DNA of 64,000 nt from Mesorhizobium atlanticum (GTDB lineage Bacteria > Pseudomonadota > Alphaproteobacteria > Rhizobiales > Rhizobiaceae). The notes below the pieces were generated by a model that saw nothing but the letters and a program-made list of their open reading frames with translations, ran no database searches and had not been told where the DNA came from. A program made the position numbers and the translations under genes. The first letter of the stretch is position 1. Every line of letters starts with the position of its first letter. Positions 17,272 to 25,802 of this stretch are shown here, piece by piece. The stretch spans positions 434,001 through 498,000 of the forward strand of contig NZ_QMBQ01000003.1 in the NCBI RefSeq assembly GCF_003289965.1. The letters are read 5' to 3'.

Positions 17272-18297
17272 ATGGCGATGAAAGACGGCGAGGTCTTCGG
17301 CACGACGCAGGCGGGCGAGGCCGTGCGCCGGTTCACGATCCGGGGAGGCGGGCTCACCGCCAACATCATAGGGCTCGGGGCGATCGTCCAGGACCTGCGT
17401 CTTTCCGGCCACGACGCGCCGCTGGTGCTGGGCTACGACCGCTTCGAACCTTACGAGACCGACGGCGCCTTCTTCGGTGCAGTCGTCGGCCGCTTCGCCA
17501 ACCGCATTGGCGGCGGCCGCTTCACGATCGCCGGCAACCGCTACCAGACGGAGCGGAATTTTCTCGGCAAGCACACCCTGCATGGCGGCTCGGAAGGCTA
17601 TTTCCACCGGCCATGGACTGTCTCGCTGCATGGCCGTGATTTCGTGACGCTGACGCTGCACGATCCGGACGGCGCGATGGGTTTTCCAGGCGCGCTCGAC
17701 GTCACCTGCACGTACCGGCTGAAGATCCCCGGCACGCTCAGCATGGAGCTGACCGCGACTTGCGAGGAGCCGACGCTCTGCAATCTGGCGCAGCACTCCT
17801 ATTTCAATCTCGACGATGGCGGCGCCGGCGACATCCTCGACCACCGGCTGATGCTCAACGCCGGCGCCTACACGCCCGTCGATGACGAGATGATCCCGAC
17901 CGGCGTGGTGAAGCCGGTCGACGGCACGCCTTTCGATTTCCGGCAGGCGCGGGCGCTGCGCATGGAAATGGAAGGCGAGCAGCTTCGCTACGACCTGAAT
18001 TACTGCCTCGCCTCCAGCCGCGGGCCGCTGCACCAGGCGGCATGGGTGCAAGGCGCCAGTTCCGGCGTCGAGATGGAAGTCTGGACCACCGAGCCCGGCC
18101 TGCAACTTTATAGCGGCCAGTATGTCGCGCCGACGTCGCCGGGCCTCGGCGGCCGCCGCTACAAGGCGTTTTCGGGTCTCTGCCTGGAAGCGCAGACCTG
18201 GCCGGACGCGCCGAACCGGCCCTATTTCCCGCAAGCCACCCTGTGGCCCGGGCAGATCTATCATCAGGTGACTGAATACCGGTTCCGGTTGCCTTAA
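17272..18297 (+). CDS. galM: Aldose 1-epimerase (mutarotase)
   Basis: A 341-residue galactose-mutarotase-like protein that interconverts alpha and beta anomers of aldoses in the cytoplasm. The family motifs are present in order: NRIGGGRF, HTLHGGSEGYFHRPW, the catalytic-His motif QHSYFNL, and the C-terminal catalytic Glu in LCLEAQTWPDAPN. Length is normal for the family. The gene is convergent with a kdgK-like sugar kinase 45 bases downstream. The ATG at 17272 and another two codons later are both possible. Confidence 0.9.
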   Translation: MAMKDGEVFGTTQAGEAVRRFTIRGGGLTANIIGLGAIVQDLRLSGHDAPLVLGYDRFEPYETDGAFFGAVVGRFANRIGGGRFTIAGNRYQTERNFLGKHTLHGGSEGYFHRPWTVSLHGRDFVTLTLHDPDGAMGFPGALDVTCTYRLKIPGTLSMELTATCEEPTLCNLAQHSYFNLDDGGAGDILDHRLMLNAGAYTPVDDEMIPTGVVKPVDGTPFDFRQARALRMEMEGEQLRYDLNYCLASSRGPLHQAAWVQGASSGVEMEVWTTEPGLQLYSGQYVAPTSPGLGGRRYKAFSGLCLEAQTWPDAPNRPYFPQATLWPGQIYHQVTEYRFRLP

Positions 18298-18342
18298 GGT
18301 TTTTCGGTATTGAAGTAATGTGTGCTAAAGCTTCGACGGCGC

Positions 18343-19263
18343 TCAACTGTCGAAGGCAGCTTTCAACGTCTCGAATGGAGCAAGCGCGCCGCGAACCTGG
18401 ACAACCGCGGCGGCGACTTTGTGCGCGCGGCGAGCCGCGTTGGCGGGTGCATGGCCGGCAAGCCGGGCGGCAAGATAGCCGCCGTTGAAAGAGTCCCCGG
18501 CGCCGGTGGTGTCGACCGGCGTGGCGACGGGAACCGCGTCGATGGTTTGTGAAGCGCCGCTCACGGCAATCAAGGCCGGCTGCTCGCCATTCTTGACGAT
18601 CACCTCGCCGGTCAGTTTACCGAGACGCTTGGCTGTGATCTCCGGTGTCTCGTCGCCGAACAGCATCTGCTCGTCCGGGAAGGTCGGCAGCGCGATGTCG
18701 GCCACGGCAAGCGCATCCAGGATCGCGGTCTGGGCTGCCTCGCGGCTTGGCCACAGGCGCGGGCGGTAGTTCGGATCGAAGGCGACGAGCGAACCCGCCG
18801 CGCGGGCTGCCGCGATAGCCGTCAGCAAGGTCTTCCGTGCGGCCTCGTCCAGAATTGCCAGGGTGATTCCGGAAAAATAGACAAGCGCCTGGTTTTCAAG
18901 GCTTTTCGCCAATGCTTCCGGATCGGAGGCGAGCTGGCGCGCGGCCGCATCGCTTCGCCAGTAGGTGAAGGCGCGTTCGGCTCCGGTGAGCGTGATGGCG
19001 TAAAGGCCGGGGCGCGCGCCGGTAATGACCGGACTGTTGCCGATGCCGATGCCGTTCCGGCCGAAGAAGGCGATCTGGTCGCGCGAGAAGGGGTCGTCGC
19101 CAAAGGCCGAGACATAGATCGCCGGCCGATCCGGGCTCAGCGCATGCAACGCCCAGAGCGTGTTGAAGGTATCGCCGGCAAAGCCCATGCGCCAATTGGC
19201 GCCGGCCTGTCCCGACAGTTCGATCATGCACTCGCCGATCGACGCGATTCCGTTGGCGGCCAT
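18343..19263 (-). CDS. kdgK: PfkB-family sugar kinase, probable 2-keto-3-deoxygluconate kinase
   Basis: A 306-residue ribokinase-fold kinase. It starts with the PfkB substrate-binding segment GECMIELS and has the second PfkB signature DTTGAGDSFNGGYLAARL with the catalytic Asp. The GFAGDTFNT segment and overall similarity in layout point to KdgK, which makes 2-keto-3-deoxy-6-phosphogluconate for the Entner-Doudoroff route; other sugar kinases of the family cannot be excluded. The gene stands alone and leftward, convergent with galM. Confidence 0.82.
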   Translation of the reverse strand: MAANGIASIGECMIELSGQAGANWRMGFAGDTFNTLWALHALSPDRPAIYVSAFGDDPFSRDQIAFFGRNGIGIGNSPVITGARPGLYAITLTGAERAFTYWRSDAAARQLASDPEALAKSLENQALVYFSGITLAILDEAARKTLLTAIAAARAAGSLVAFDPNYRPRLWPSREAAQTAILDALAVADIALPTFPDEQMLFGDETPEITAKRLGKLTGEVIVKNGEQPALIAVSGASQTIDAVPVATPVDTTGAGDSFNGGYLAARLAGHAPANAARRAHKVAAAVVQVRGALAPFETLKAAFDS

Positions 19264-19420
19264 GGGAGCTTATCCTTCTTAAGGTCTTGTTGCTGTAGCT
19301 TTTTGCGGCCGGCAGCGCCATGCTTGGCGAAGGCTGAATTTTGCGCCAGAAGCGATTTCCCACAGGCAGGGCGGGACGCGATGCGCGGCCCGCGACGTTA
19401 GCAGCCGAAGAGGAACGGGT

Positions 19421-19864
19421 TTGGCATCGATATGGCGTTACATCCTTGCGGGTCTCGGTCTGGCCGCGTTGCTGGTCGGCATCGTGGCCGCCGTCTACCT
19501 GATGCTGCCGCAACCGGCGCCTGCTCCAGACATTTCGCGCTCGAAAAGCACGGCGAACGGTCTGTTCGTGGCGAGCTTCGAGCCGGAGCGCGGCGTCATC
19601 CGGCAGGGCGAGCTGCAGTCCTGGCTGCTGACGCTCAAGACCGCCGCCGGCGCGCCGGTGGAGGGCGCGGCCATCACTGTTTCCGGCGGCATGCCGCAGC
19701 ACGATCACGGCCTGCCGACCAGCCCGCAGGCGACAGATTATCTGGGCGATGGGCGCTACCGCATCGACGGTATAAAATTCACCATGAGCGGCTGGTGGCA
19801 ATTGCGCTTCGCCATCTCGGCGGCGGTGGGTTCCGATTCCGTCGTCTTCAATATCGTGTTGTGA
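19421..19864 (+). CDS. Membrane-anchored YtkA/FixH-like domain protein
   Basis: A 147-residue protein with one N-terminal membrane segment (residues about 7-29) and a periplasmic immunoglobulin-like domain containing the SGGMPQHDHGLPTSP motif typical of YtkA-like domains. These domains occur beside cytochrome and copper-handling genes. The start is TTG at 19421, about eight bases after GAGGA. The di-heme peroxidase gene begins seven bases after the stop, so the two are cotranscribed and probably act together in the periplasm. Confidence 0.8.
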   Translation: MASIWRYILAGLGLAALLVGIVAAVYLMLPQPAPAPDISRSKSTANGLFVASFEPERGVIRQGELQSWLLTLKTAAGAPVEGAAITVSGGMPQHDHGLPTSPQATDYLGDGRYRIDGIKFTMSGWWQLRFAISAAVGSDSVVFNIVL

Positions 19865-19871
19865 GCGGGCG

Positions 19872-21080
19872 ATGAGGCGTCTGACGAGCGTTGCATGCCT
19901 CTTGGCTTTGGCTGCTCTCGCCTTGCTGGGCGGCTGCGGCGAGCCGCAGTTCAACGACGCCGAGAAGAAGACCATCGCATCACTGGCGCTGAACACGCTG
20001 CCGTCATTGAAACCCGACACCACGAACCAGTATGCGGATGCGCCGGCGGCCGCCGCGCTCGGCTCGACACTGTTCTTCGATGTCGGCATGAGCCGTGACG
20101 GCACGGTGTCCTGCTCGACCTGCCACAAGATCGACCGGCAGTTCCAGGACGACCTGCCGCAGGCGGTCGGCGTCGGCCGCACCAACCGCCGCACCATGCC
20201 GCTGGCGGGCGTGGCGCGCAATCCGTGGTTCTTCTGGGACGGGCGACGCGACAGCCTGTGGGCGCAGGCGCTGACGCCGCTGGAAAACCCGCTGGAGCAG
20301 GCCGGAAACCGGGCTGCTTTCGCGCATTACATCGAGAAGCGGTTCGGCGAGCGCTATGAGCGCATTTTTGGGCCGCTGCCCGACCTTTCCACCGTGCCGG
20401 CCAATGCCAGCCCGCTCGGCACCGACGCCGAGAAGGCGGCGTGGAACGCGATGTCCGCCGCTCAGCAAGATGACGTCAACCGCGTCTATGCCAATATCGG
20501 CAAGGCGATCGCCGCCTTCGAGCGCTCGATCGAACCTCAGCAGACGCGCTTCGACCGCTTCGCCATCGATCTCGCGACCGGCGCCAAACCCGAAGGGGAC
20601 GCGGCTTTCTCGCCGGAAGAGATCCTCGGGCTGAAACTGTTCATCGGCAAGGCCAATTGCGTGTCCTGCCACAACGGTCCGCGCTTCACCGACAACGCCT
20701 TCCACAACACCGGTGTGCCGCCCGCCGACGGCCTGCCGCCGGACCGCGGGCGGGTCGATGCGGTGGCGCAGGTCCAGGCCGACCCGTTCAACTGCTTCGG
20801 CAAGTTCCGCGACGGCGACGAAAGCGCCTGCCGCGAGCTGCGCTTCATGGTCAAGGACGGTCCGCAAATCATGCGCGCCTACAAGACGCCGTCGCTCAGG
20901 GGCGCGGCGGACCGCCCGCCTTACATGCATGCCGGGCAGTTCGCGACGCTCGATGAAGTGATGGCGCATTATTCGAAGGCGCCGCCCAGCGTTGAAGGCG
21001 GATCGGAAGTGCACCCCCTCGACCTGTCCGAACGCGAGCGGGCGGCCTTGGTGGCGTTCGTCAAGACGCTATCCGACTAG
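19872..21080 (+). CDS. Di-heme cytochrome c peroxidase/MauG-like lipoprotein
   Basis: A 402-residue periplasmic protein. The N-terminus is a lipoprotein signal (LALLGGC, lipid-bearing Cys near residue 22), so it should be membrane-anchored. It has two c-type heme sites: CSTCH (residues 81-85) and CVSCH (263-267). Both belong to the CcpA/MauG family, which reduces hydrogen peroxide or oxidises protein residues. The downstream YMHAGQF region is also typical. It is cotranscribed with the YtkA-like gene before it. Whether it is a true peroxidase or MauG-like oxidase cannot be told from the sequence. Confidence 0.9.
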   Translation: MRRLTSVACLLALAALALLGGCGEPQFNDAEKKTIASLALNTLPSLKPDTTNQYADAPAAAALGSTLFFDVGMSRDGTVSCSTCHKIDRQFQDDLPQAVGVGRTNRRTMPLAGVARNPWFFWDGRRDSLWAQALTPLENPLEQAGNRAAFAHYIEKRFGERYERIFGPLPDLSTVPANASPLGTDAEKAAWNAMSAAQQDDVNRVYANIGKAIAAFERSIEPQQTRFDRFAIDLATGAKPEGDAAFSPEEILGLKLFIGKANCVSCHNGPRFTDNAFHNTGVPPADGLPPDRGRVDAVAQVQADPFNCFGKFRDGDESACRELRFMVKDGPQIMRAYKTPSLRGAADRPPYMHAGQFATLDEVMAHYSKAPPSVEGGSEVHPLDLSERERAALVAFVKTLSD

Positions 21081-21548
21081 CTATCTGTCCTTCACCGTCT
21101 CCATCGCCACAAAGGTGGACGTCTGGGCGACATGAGGCAGGGCCGAGATGCGCTCGCCGAGCACACGGCGATAGGCGGCGATGTCGGTGGTGCGAACCTT
21201 CAGCAGATAGTCGAAGCTCGATGCCATCATGTGGCATTGCTCGATCTCCGGCACTCCCTGCACCGCGCGGTTGAAGGCGTCGAGCGCCGCCGAGCGCGTG
21301 TCCGACAGCTTCACCTGGACGAAGGCGACATGGCCTTCGCCCATGCGCTCGCGATCGATGATGGCGCGGTAGCCTCTTATGTAGCCGTCCTTCTCAAGCC
21401 GCTTCACGCGCGCCTGCACCGGCGTCTTCGACAGGCCGACCTTGCCGGCCAGCTCCGACATCGAAAGCCGGCCATCGCGCCCAAGCGCGGAGAGGATGTT
21501 ACGGTCGATGCGGTCCAATTGGTCTTCGATCATCGGTTTGGCAGTCAT
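21081..21548 (-). CDS. putR: Lrp/AsnC-family regulator, probable proline-catabolism activator
   Basis: A 155-residue regulator: an N-terminal winged helix-turn-helix (LDRIDRNILSALGRDGRLSMS, then LAGKVGLSKTPVQARVKRLE) and a C-terminal RAM effector-binding domain. It is divergent from putA, the arrangement in Agrobacterium and rhizobia where PutR activates putA in response to proline. The start at 21548 (MTAKPM) or 21533 is possible; neither has a clear ribosome-binding site, and the longer frame to 21644 would run across the putA promoter. Confidence 0.87.
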   Translation of the reverse strand: MTAKPMIEDQLDRIDRNILSALGRDGRLSMSELAGKVGLSKTPVQARVKRLEKDGYIRGYRAIIDRERMGEGHVAFVQVKLSDTRSAALDAFNRAVQGVPEIEQCHMMASSFDYLLKVRTTDIAAYRRVLGERISALPHVAQTSTFVAMETVKDR

Positions 21549-21597
21549 AATGATGGGGGTTTGGCCCTTATGATAGTTCATTTGACCTATTTTGTCG

Positions 21598-21619
21598 ATT
21601 TCTTTGGACCGACAGAAAT
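21598..21619. promoter_or_regulatory. Candidate regulator site in the putR-putA intergenic region
   Basis: ATTTCT and AGAAAT form a perfect 6-bp inverted repeat spaced by ten bases, lying 79 bases before the putA start. Lrp-type regulators bind loosely conserved AT-rich sites, so this is only a plausible PutR site. Confidence 0.35.
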
Positions 21620-21697
21620 ATGGAGCTGTGCTAGCTTGCGCCATTCGGTCCGGTGGCCGCCGGACTGTTCGCTCACGCTCGCTTTCATGGACCCGAT

Positions 21698-24600
21698 ATG
21701 TCGCTCGACGCCATCCGCCAGCAGATCCGCGCCAATTATTTGCCCGACGAAGACGAGGCGGTGAAGCGCCTGTCGGCGGCGGCGGGCTTGTCAGCCGAGG
21801 AGCGCAAGGCGATCTCGGTCCGCGCCGCCGATCTGGTGCGCGCGGTGCGCGGCTCGACCGATCCCAGGCTGATGGAGGTTTTCCTCTCGGCCTACGGCCT
21901 GTCGACCAAGGAAGGCGTGGCGTTGATGTGCCTGGCCGAGGCGCTGCTGCGCGTGCCCGACACCGAGACGATGGACGATCTCATCGCCGACAAGATCGCG
22001 CCGCATGACTGGTCGGCGCATTCGGGCGGTTCCAGCTCGATCTTCGTCAACGCCTCGACCTGGGCGCTGATGCTGACCGGCCGCGTGCTCGACGAAGGCG
22101 AGGGCGGCATCGAAGGCACGCTGCGCGCCATGGTGCGCAGGCTGGGCGAGCCGGTGATCCGCAAGGCGGTCGCCGCGGCGATGCGCGAGATGGGCGAACA
22201 GTTCGTGCTCGGCCGCACCATCGCCGAGGCCGTCAAGCGCGGCCGGCCGATGACGCAGAAAGGCTACCTCTATTCCTTCGACATGCTGGGCGAGGCGGCC
22301 CGCACCGAGGCCGATGCGCTGCGTTACCACCGCGCCTATGCGGATGCGATCTCGTCGCTGGATGCCGGGTCGAACGGCCCCGACATCCGCTACAATCACG
22401 GCATTTCGGTCAAGCTCTCGGCGCTGCATCCGCGCTACGAGGTGGCGCAGCGCGAGACCATGCTGCCGGTCATGGCCGAGCGGCTTCTGTCGCTGGCGCT
22501 TGCCGCCCGGCATTCGCGCATGGGCCTCAACATCGATGCCGAGGAGGCCGACCGCCTCGACCTGTCGCTCGACGTTATCGAACGCGTGCTGGCGGAACCG
22601 GAGCTTGCCGGCTGGGACGGTTTCGGCGTTGTCGTACAAGCCTATGGCCCGCGCGCGGCCTTCGCCATCGACTGGCTCTACGCGCTGGCGAAGAAATACG
22701 ACCGCCGGATCATGGTGCGGCTGGTCAAGGGCGCCTACTGGGACACGGAGATCAAGCGGGCGCAGGCGCTTGGGCTGTCCGGCTATCCGGTCTTTACCCG
22801 CAAGGCCAACACCGACGTTTCCTATCTGGCCTGCGCGAAGAAGCTTTTGTCGATGACCGACCGCATCTATCCGCAGTTTGCCACGCACAACGCGCACACG
22901 GTTGCGGCGATCCTGTCGATGGCGAAGGACCGCGACAGCTTCGAGTTCCAGCGCCTGCACGGCATGGGCGAGGCGCTGCATGAAACCGTGCGGCAGGCCG
23001 AAGGCACGCGCTGCCGCATCTATGCGCCCGTCGGCGCGCATTCCGACCTGCTTGCCTATCTGGTCCGGCGTCTGCTGGAAAACGGCGCCAACTCCTCCTT
23101 CGTCCATCAGTTGACCGACGAGGAAGTCGAGCCCGAGGAGATCGCACGCGACCCGCTCGCGGTGGTCGAGACGCAAGGGCCGGCGGCCAATCCGGCGATC
23201 GCGCGCCCAGCCGCGATCTTCGGCGCCGGACGCCGCAACTCGAAAGGCTTCGACATCACCGATCCGGTGACGCTCGCGGCCGTCGACAAGGCGAGGGCGG
23301 AATTTGCCGGGCCGGATCGCTGGCACGCCAAGCCGGTCACGCGCGCCGCCGGCTACGGCAAGCAGCGCCAGATCGTCAATCCGGCCAAGCCGGACGAGGT
23401 GGTCGGCACCGTGCATGAGGCGGCGGCCAAGCAGGTGGCGACCGCGGTGCGCATCGCCGTCGACGCGCAGCCCGCCTGGGCGAAGCGCCCGGTTGCCGAG
23501 CGCGCCGCGATCCTCAACCGCGCCGCCGACCTCTACGAGGCCAATGCGGCCGAGTTCTTCGCTCTCGCCACCCGCGAGGCCGGCAAATCGCTGGCCGACG
23601 GCGTTGCGGAAGTGCGCGAGGCCGTCGACTTCCTGCGCTATTACGCGGCCGAGGCGGCCAATGCCGAGGCAGGCACCGAAGCGCGCGGCGCGATCGTCTG
23701 CATCTCGCCGTGGAACTTCCCGCTGGCGATCTTCACCGGCCAGATCGCCGCGGCGCTGGTCACCGGCAATTCGGTGATCGCCAAGCCCGCTGAGCAGACG
23801 CCGCTGATCGCCTTCCGCGCCGTCGAGATGCTGCGTGAGGCCGGCGTGCCGGAGGATGTCATCCAGCTTCTGCCGGGCGACGGGCCCTCGGTCGGCGCGC
23901 CGCTCACCGCCGATCCGCGCATCGCGGGTGTGTGCTTCACCGGCTCGACCGAGGTGGCAAAACTGATCGAGAAGCAACTGGCCGAGACCGCCGCGCCCGA
24001 CGCGATGCTGATCGCCGAGACCGGCGGCTTGAATGCGATGATCGTCGACTCGACCGCGCTGCCGGAGCAGGCGGTGCGCGACATCCTCGCTTCCGCCTTC
24101 CAGAGCGCCGGACAGCGCTGCTCGGCATTGCGCGTGCTCTACGTCCAAAAGGATGTCGAGAAGAAGATGCTGGAGATGCTGAAGGGCGCGATGGAAGCGC
24201 TCAACATCGGCAATCCCTGGGCCATCTCGACCGATGTCGGGCCTGTCATCGACGACGAGGCGCAGGCTTCGATCAGTGACTATTGCAAGAAGAAGGGGCT
24301 GGAAGGCCGGCTGATCGCGAAATTGGAAGCGCCGGCCACCGGCCGTTTCGTCGCGCCGCATGTCTTCCGCGTCAAAGGCATCGAGGAGATGGAGCGCGAG
24401 GTGTTCGGCCCGGTGCTGCACGTCGCGAGCTTCGATGCCGACGAGATCGACCAGGTGATCGCCGCCATCAACCGCAAGGGCTACGGCCTCACCTTCGGCC
24501 TGCACACGCGTATCGAGGGCCGCGTCCAGCATTTCGTCGATGGCATCCATGCCGGCAACATCTATGTCAACCGCAACCAGATCGGCGCCGTGGTCGGCTC

Positions 24601-25306
24601 ACAGCCCTTCGGCGGCGAGGGGCTGTCGGGCACCGGCCCGAAGGCAGGCGGACCGCATTACCTGCGGCGTTTCCGCAAGGGGCCGGAGGCCGGCACGGAA
24701 GTTGCCGACGGCCACAAGGTGACCGCGACCGAGCTTGCCGACAATCTGCCGGATCCGACGCTGGGCGGCTGGTCGACGCGGCCGGATCGCGTGGCGATCC
24801 TGCGCAAGCATCTGCGCGGCAAGGGTGCCGCGGCAATCGCCGCGGCTGCCAGCCTCGATTTCGGCCAGGTCGACCTGCCCGGGCCGACCGGCGAGGCCAA
24901 CACTTTGTCGCTGGCTCCGCGCGGCCGGGTGCTTTGCCTCGGTCCGGATACCGAGACGCTGCTTGCCCAGACGATCCAGGCCCTCGCGGCTGGCAATGCG
25001 GTGCTGGCGGTGGCGCCAGGGGCGCCGGCGGCGCTGTCGGCGCTGACCGGCAAGGGCCTGCCGCTGGCCGCGATCGACGGCCGGCCCGACCCCGTCGAGG
25101 CGCGTTCGCTGCGCGTCGATGTCGTCGCCTTCTCCGGCACGCCGGAAGCGGCACGCATCGTGCGCAAGGTGATCGCCGACCGCGCCGGACCCATCGTGCC
25201 GCTGGTCAGCGAGGTGCTGAACCCGGCTGCTTACGCGCATGAGCGCGCGGTGTGCGTCGATACGACGGCAGCAGGCGGTAATGCCAGCTTGCTGGCAGCC
25301 GCTTAG
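21698..25306 (+). CDS. putA: Bifunctional proline dehydrogenase / pyrroline-5-carboxylate dehydrogenase
   Basis: A 1202-residue enzyme that oxidises proline to glutamate in two steps at the inner membrane surface. The N-terminal half is the FAD-dependent proline dehydrogenase barrel (with MVRLVKGAYWDTEIKRAQ and YPQFATHNAHT segments). The central part is the aldehyde dehydrogenase domain, with catalytic Cys808 in SAGQRCSALR and Glu in AETGGLNAM. A C-terminal aldehyde-dehydrogenase-like extension follows. No ribbon-helix-helix domain is present, so it is not an autoregulator; this fits the divergent putR. The ATG at 21698 (MSLDAIRQQI) is the homologous start. Confidence 0.95.
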   Translation: MSLDAIRQQIRANYLPDEDEAVKRLSAAAGLSAEERKAISVRAADLVRAVRGSTDPRLMEVFLSAYGLSTKEGVALMCLAEALLRVPDTETMDDLIADKIAPHDWSAHSGGSSSIFVNASTWALMLTGRVLDEGEGGIEGTLRAMVRRLGEPVIRKAVAAAMREMGEQFVLGRTIAEAVKRGRPMTQKGYLYSFDMLGEAARTEADALRYHRAYADAISSLDAGSNGPDIRYNHGISVKLSALHPRYEVAQRETMLPVMAERLLSLALAARHSRMGLNIDAEEADRLDLSLDVIERVLAEPELAGWDGFGVVVQAYGPRAAFAIDWLYALAKKYDRRIMVRLVKGAYWDTEIKRAQALGLSGYPVFTRKANTDVSYLACAKKLLSMTDRIYPQFATHNAHTVAAILSMAKDRDSFEFQRLHGMGEALHETVRQAEGTRCRIYAPVGAHSDLLAYLVRRLLENGANSSFVHQLTDEEVEPEEIARDPLAVVETQGPAANPAIARPAAIFGAGRRNSKGFDITDPVTLAAVDKARAEFAGPDRWHAKPVTRAAGYGKQRQIVNPAKPDEVVGTVHEAAAKQVATAVRIAVDAQPAWAKRPVAERAAILNRAADLYEANAAEFFALATREAGKSLADGVAEVREAVDFLRYYAAEAANAEAGTEARGAIVCISPWNFPLAIFTGQIAAALVTGNSVIAKPAEQTPLIAFRAVEMLREAGVPEDVIQLLPGDGPSVGAPLTADPRIAGVCFTGSTEVAKLIEKQLAETAAPDAMLIAETGGLNAMIVDSTALPEQAVRDILASAFQSAGQRCSALRVLYVQKDVEKKMLEMLKGAMEALNIGNPWAISTDVGPVIDDEAQASISDYCKKKGLEGRLIAKLEAPATGRFVAPHVFRVKGIEEMEREVFGPVLHVASFDADEIDQVIAAINRKGYGLTFGLHTRIEGRVQHFVDGIHAGNIYVNRNQIGAVVGSQPFGGEGLSGTGPKAGGPHYLRRFRKGPEAGTEVADGHKVTATELADNLPDPTLGGWSTRPDRVAILRKHLRGKGAAAIAAAASLDFGQVDLPGPTGEANTLSLAPRGRVLCLGPDTETLLAQTIQALAAGNAVLAVAPGAPAALSALTGKGLPLAAIDGRPDPVEARSLRVDVVAFSGTPEAARIVRKVIADRAGPIVPLVSEVLNPAAYAHERAVCVDTTAAGGNASLLAAA

Positions 25307-25341
25307 GCGCAGGGTAAAAACGATCTACTCGAAGGCGCGTA

Positions 25342-25656
25342 TCAGGCGCCTTCGACGACCGAAAAACCCTCGAACTGCGGATGGCCGAGATAGTGCACCT
25401 TAGAGCCGCCCGCGTTGCGGTGGGCGGCACGGAAATTCTCGGACTTCGTCCAGGCGACGAAATCCTCCTGGCTTGCCCAGACCGTGTGCGAGGCAAACAG
25501 CGTATAGCCCTCGGTCTCGTTGACCGGGCCGCGCAGCAAATGGAATTCCTTGAAGCCTTTCATTTCCGAGAGGCTGGAATCGCGGTTCTTCCAGACGTCC
25601 TCGAATGCCTGCTCGGAGCCGTTCTGGACCTTGAAGCGGTTCATGGCGATGTACAT
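25342..25656 (-). CDS. IsdG-type heme-degrading monooxygenase (HmuQ/HmuD-like)
   Basis: A 104-residue antibiotic-biosynthesis-monooxygenase-fold protein. The IsdG catalytic triad is present at matching positions: Asn6 (AMNRF), Trp69 (DFVAWTKS), and heme-ligand His79 (FRAAHR). Such enzymes open the heme ring and free iron. A strong AAGGAAG ribosome-binding site precedes the ATG. A TGA-N9-TCA box lies 21 bases upstream of the start, and the tonB-hmuR operon ends just before it in the same direction. I infer a role in use of imported heme. HmuS nearby is a second heme-handling protein. Confidence 0.87.
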   Translation of the reverse strand: MYIAMNRFKVQNGSEQAFEDVWKNRDSSLSEMKGFKEFHLLRGPVNETEGYTLFASHTVWASQEDFVAWTKSENFRAAHRNAGGSKVHYLGHPQFEGFSVVEGA

Positions 25657-25676
25657 TGGCTTCCTTTCGAAACGGA

Positions 25677-25691
25677 TGAATTCTGAGGTCA
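25677..25691. promoter_or_regulatory. RirA-type IRO box before the heme monooxygenase
   Basis: TGA-ATTCTGAGG-TCA fits the rhizobial iron-responsive operator pattern TGA-N9-TCA. It lies 21 bases upstream of the ATG at 25656, a place where bound RirA could block transcription. The pattern has only six fixed bases, so chance occurrence is possible; the gene context raises confidence. Confidence 0.6.
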
Positions 25692-25733
25692 GACGATGGT
25701 TCTAATGCCTGGCGAAGGCCTCTATGTTTTTTT

Positions 25734-25802
25734 GAAAATGATCTTTTCCGAAAACCGGATTCCACTTTTTGCTACGCTGACCTTCGGTTCGGGATCATTT
25801 TC
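25734..25802. repeat. Palindrome-ended intergenic repeat of rhizobial type
   Basis: The element starts GAAAATGATC and ends with its exact reverse complement GATCATTTTC. Inside it has TTTTCCGAAAACCGGATTCCAC, shortened here as the TTTTCCGAAAACCGG core, familiar from many Mesorhizobium and other rhizobial intergenic regions. Its right end overlaps the first bases of the tonB stop codon, so it abuts the 3' end of that operon. Confidence 0.7.

Noticed and set aside
21791..24550. A 919-codon open frame antisense to putA
   Set aside because: It lies wholly opposite a gene with clear catalytic motifs; its protein is rich in Arg, His, Gly and Asp with no domain, as expected for antisense frames in high-GC DNA.
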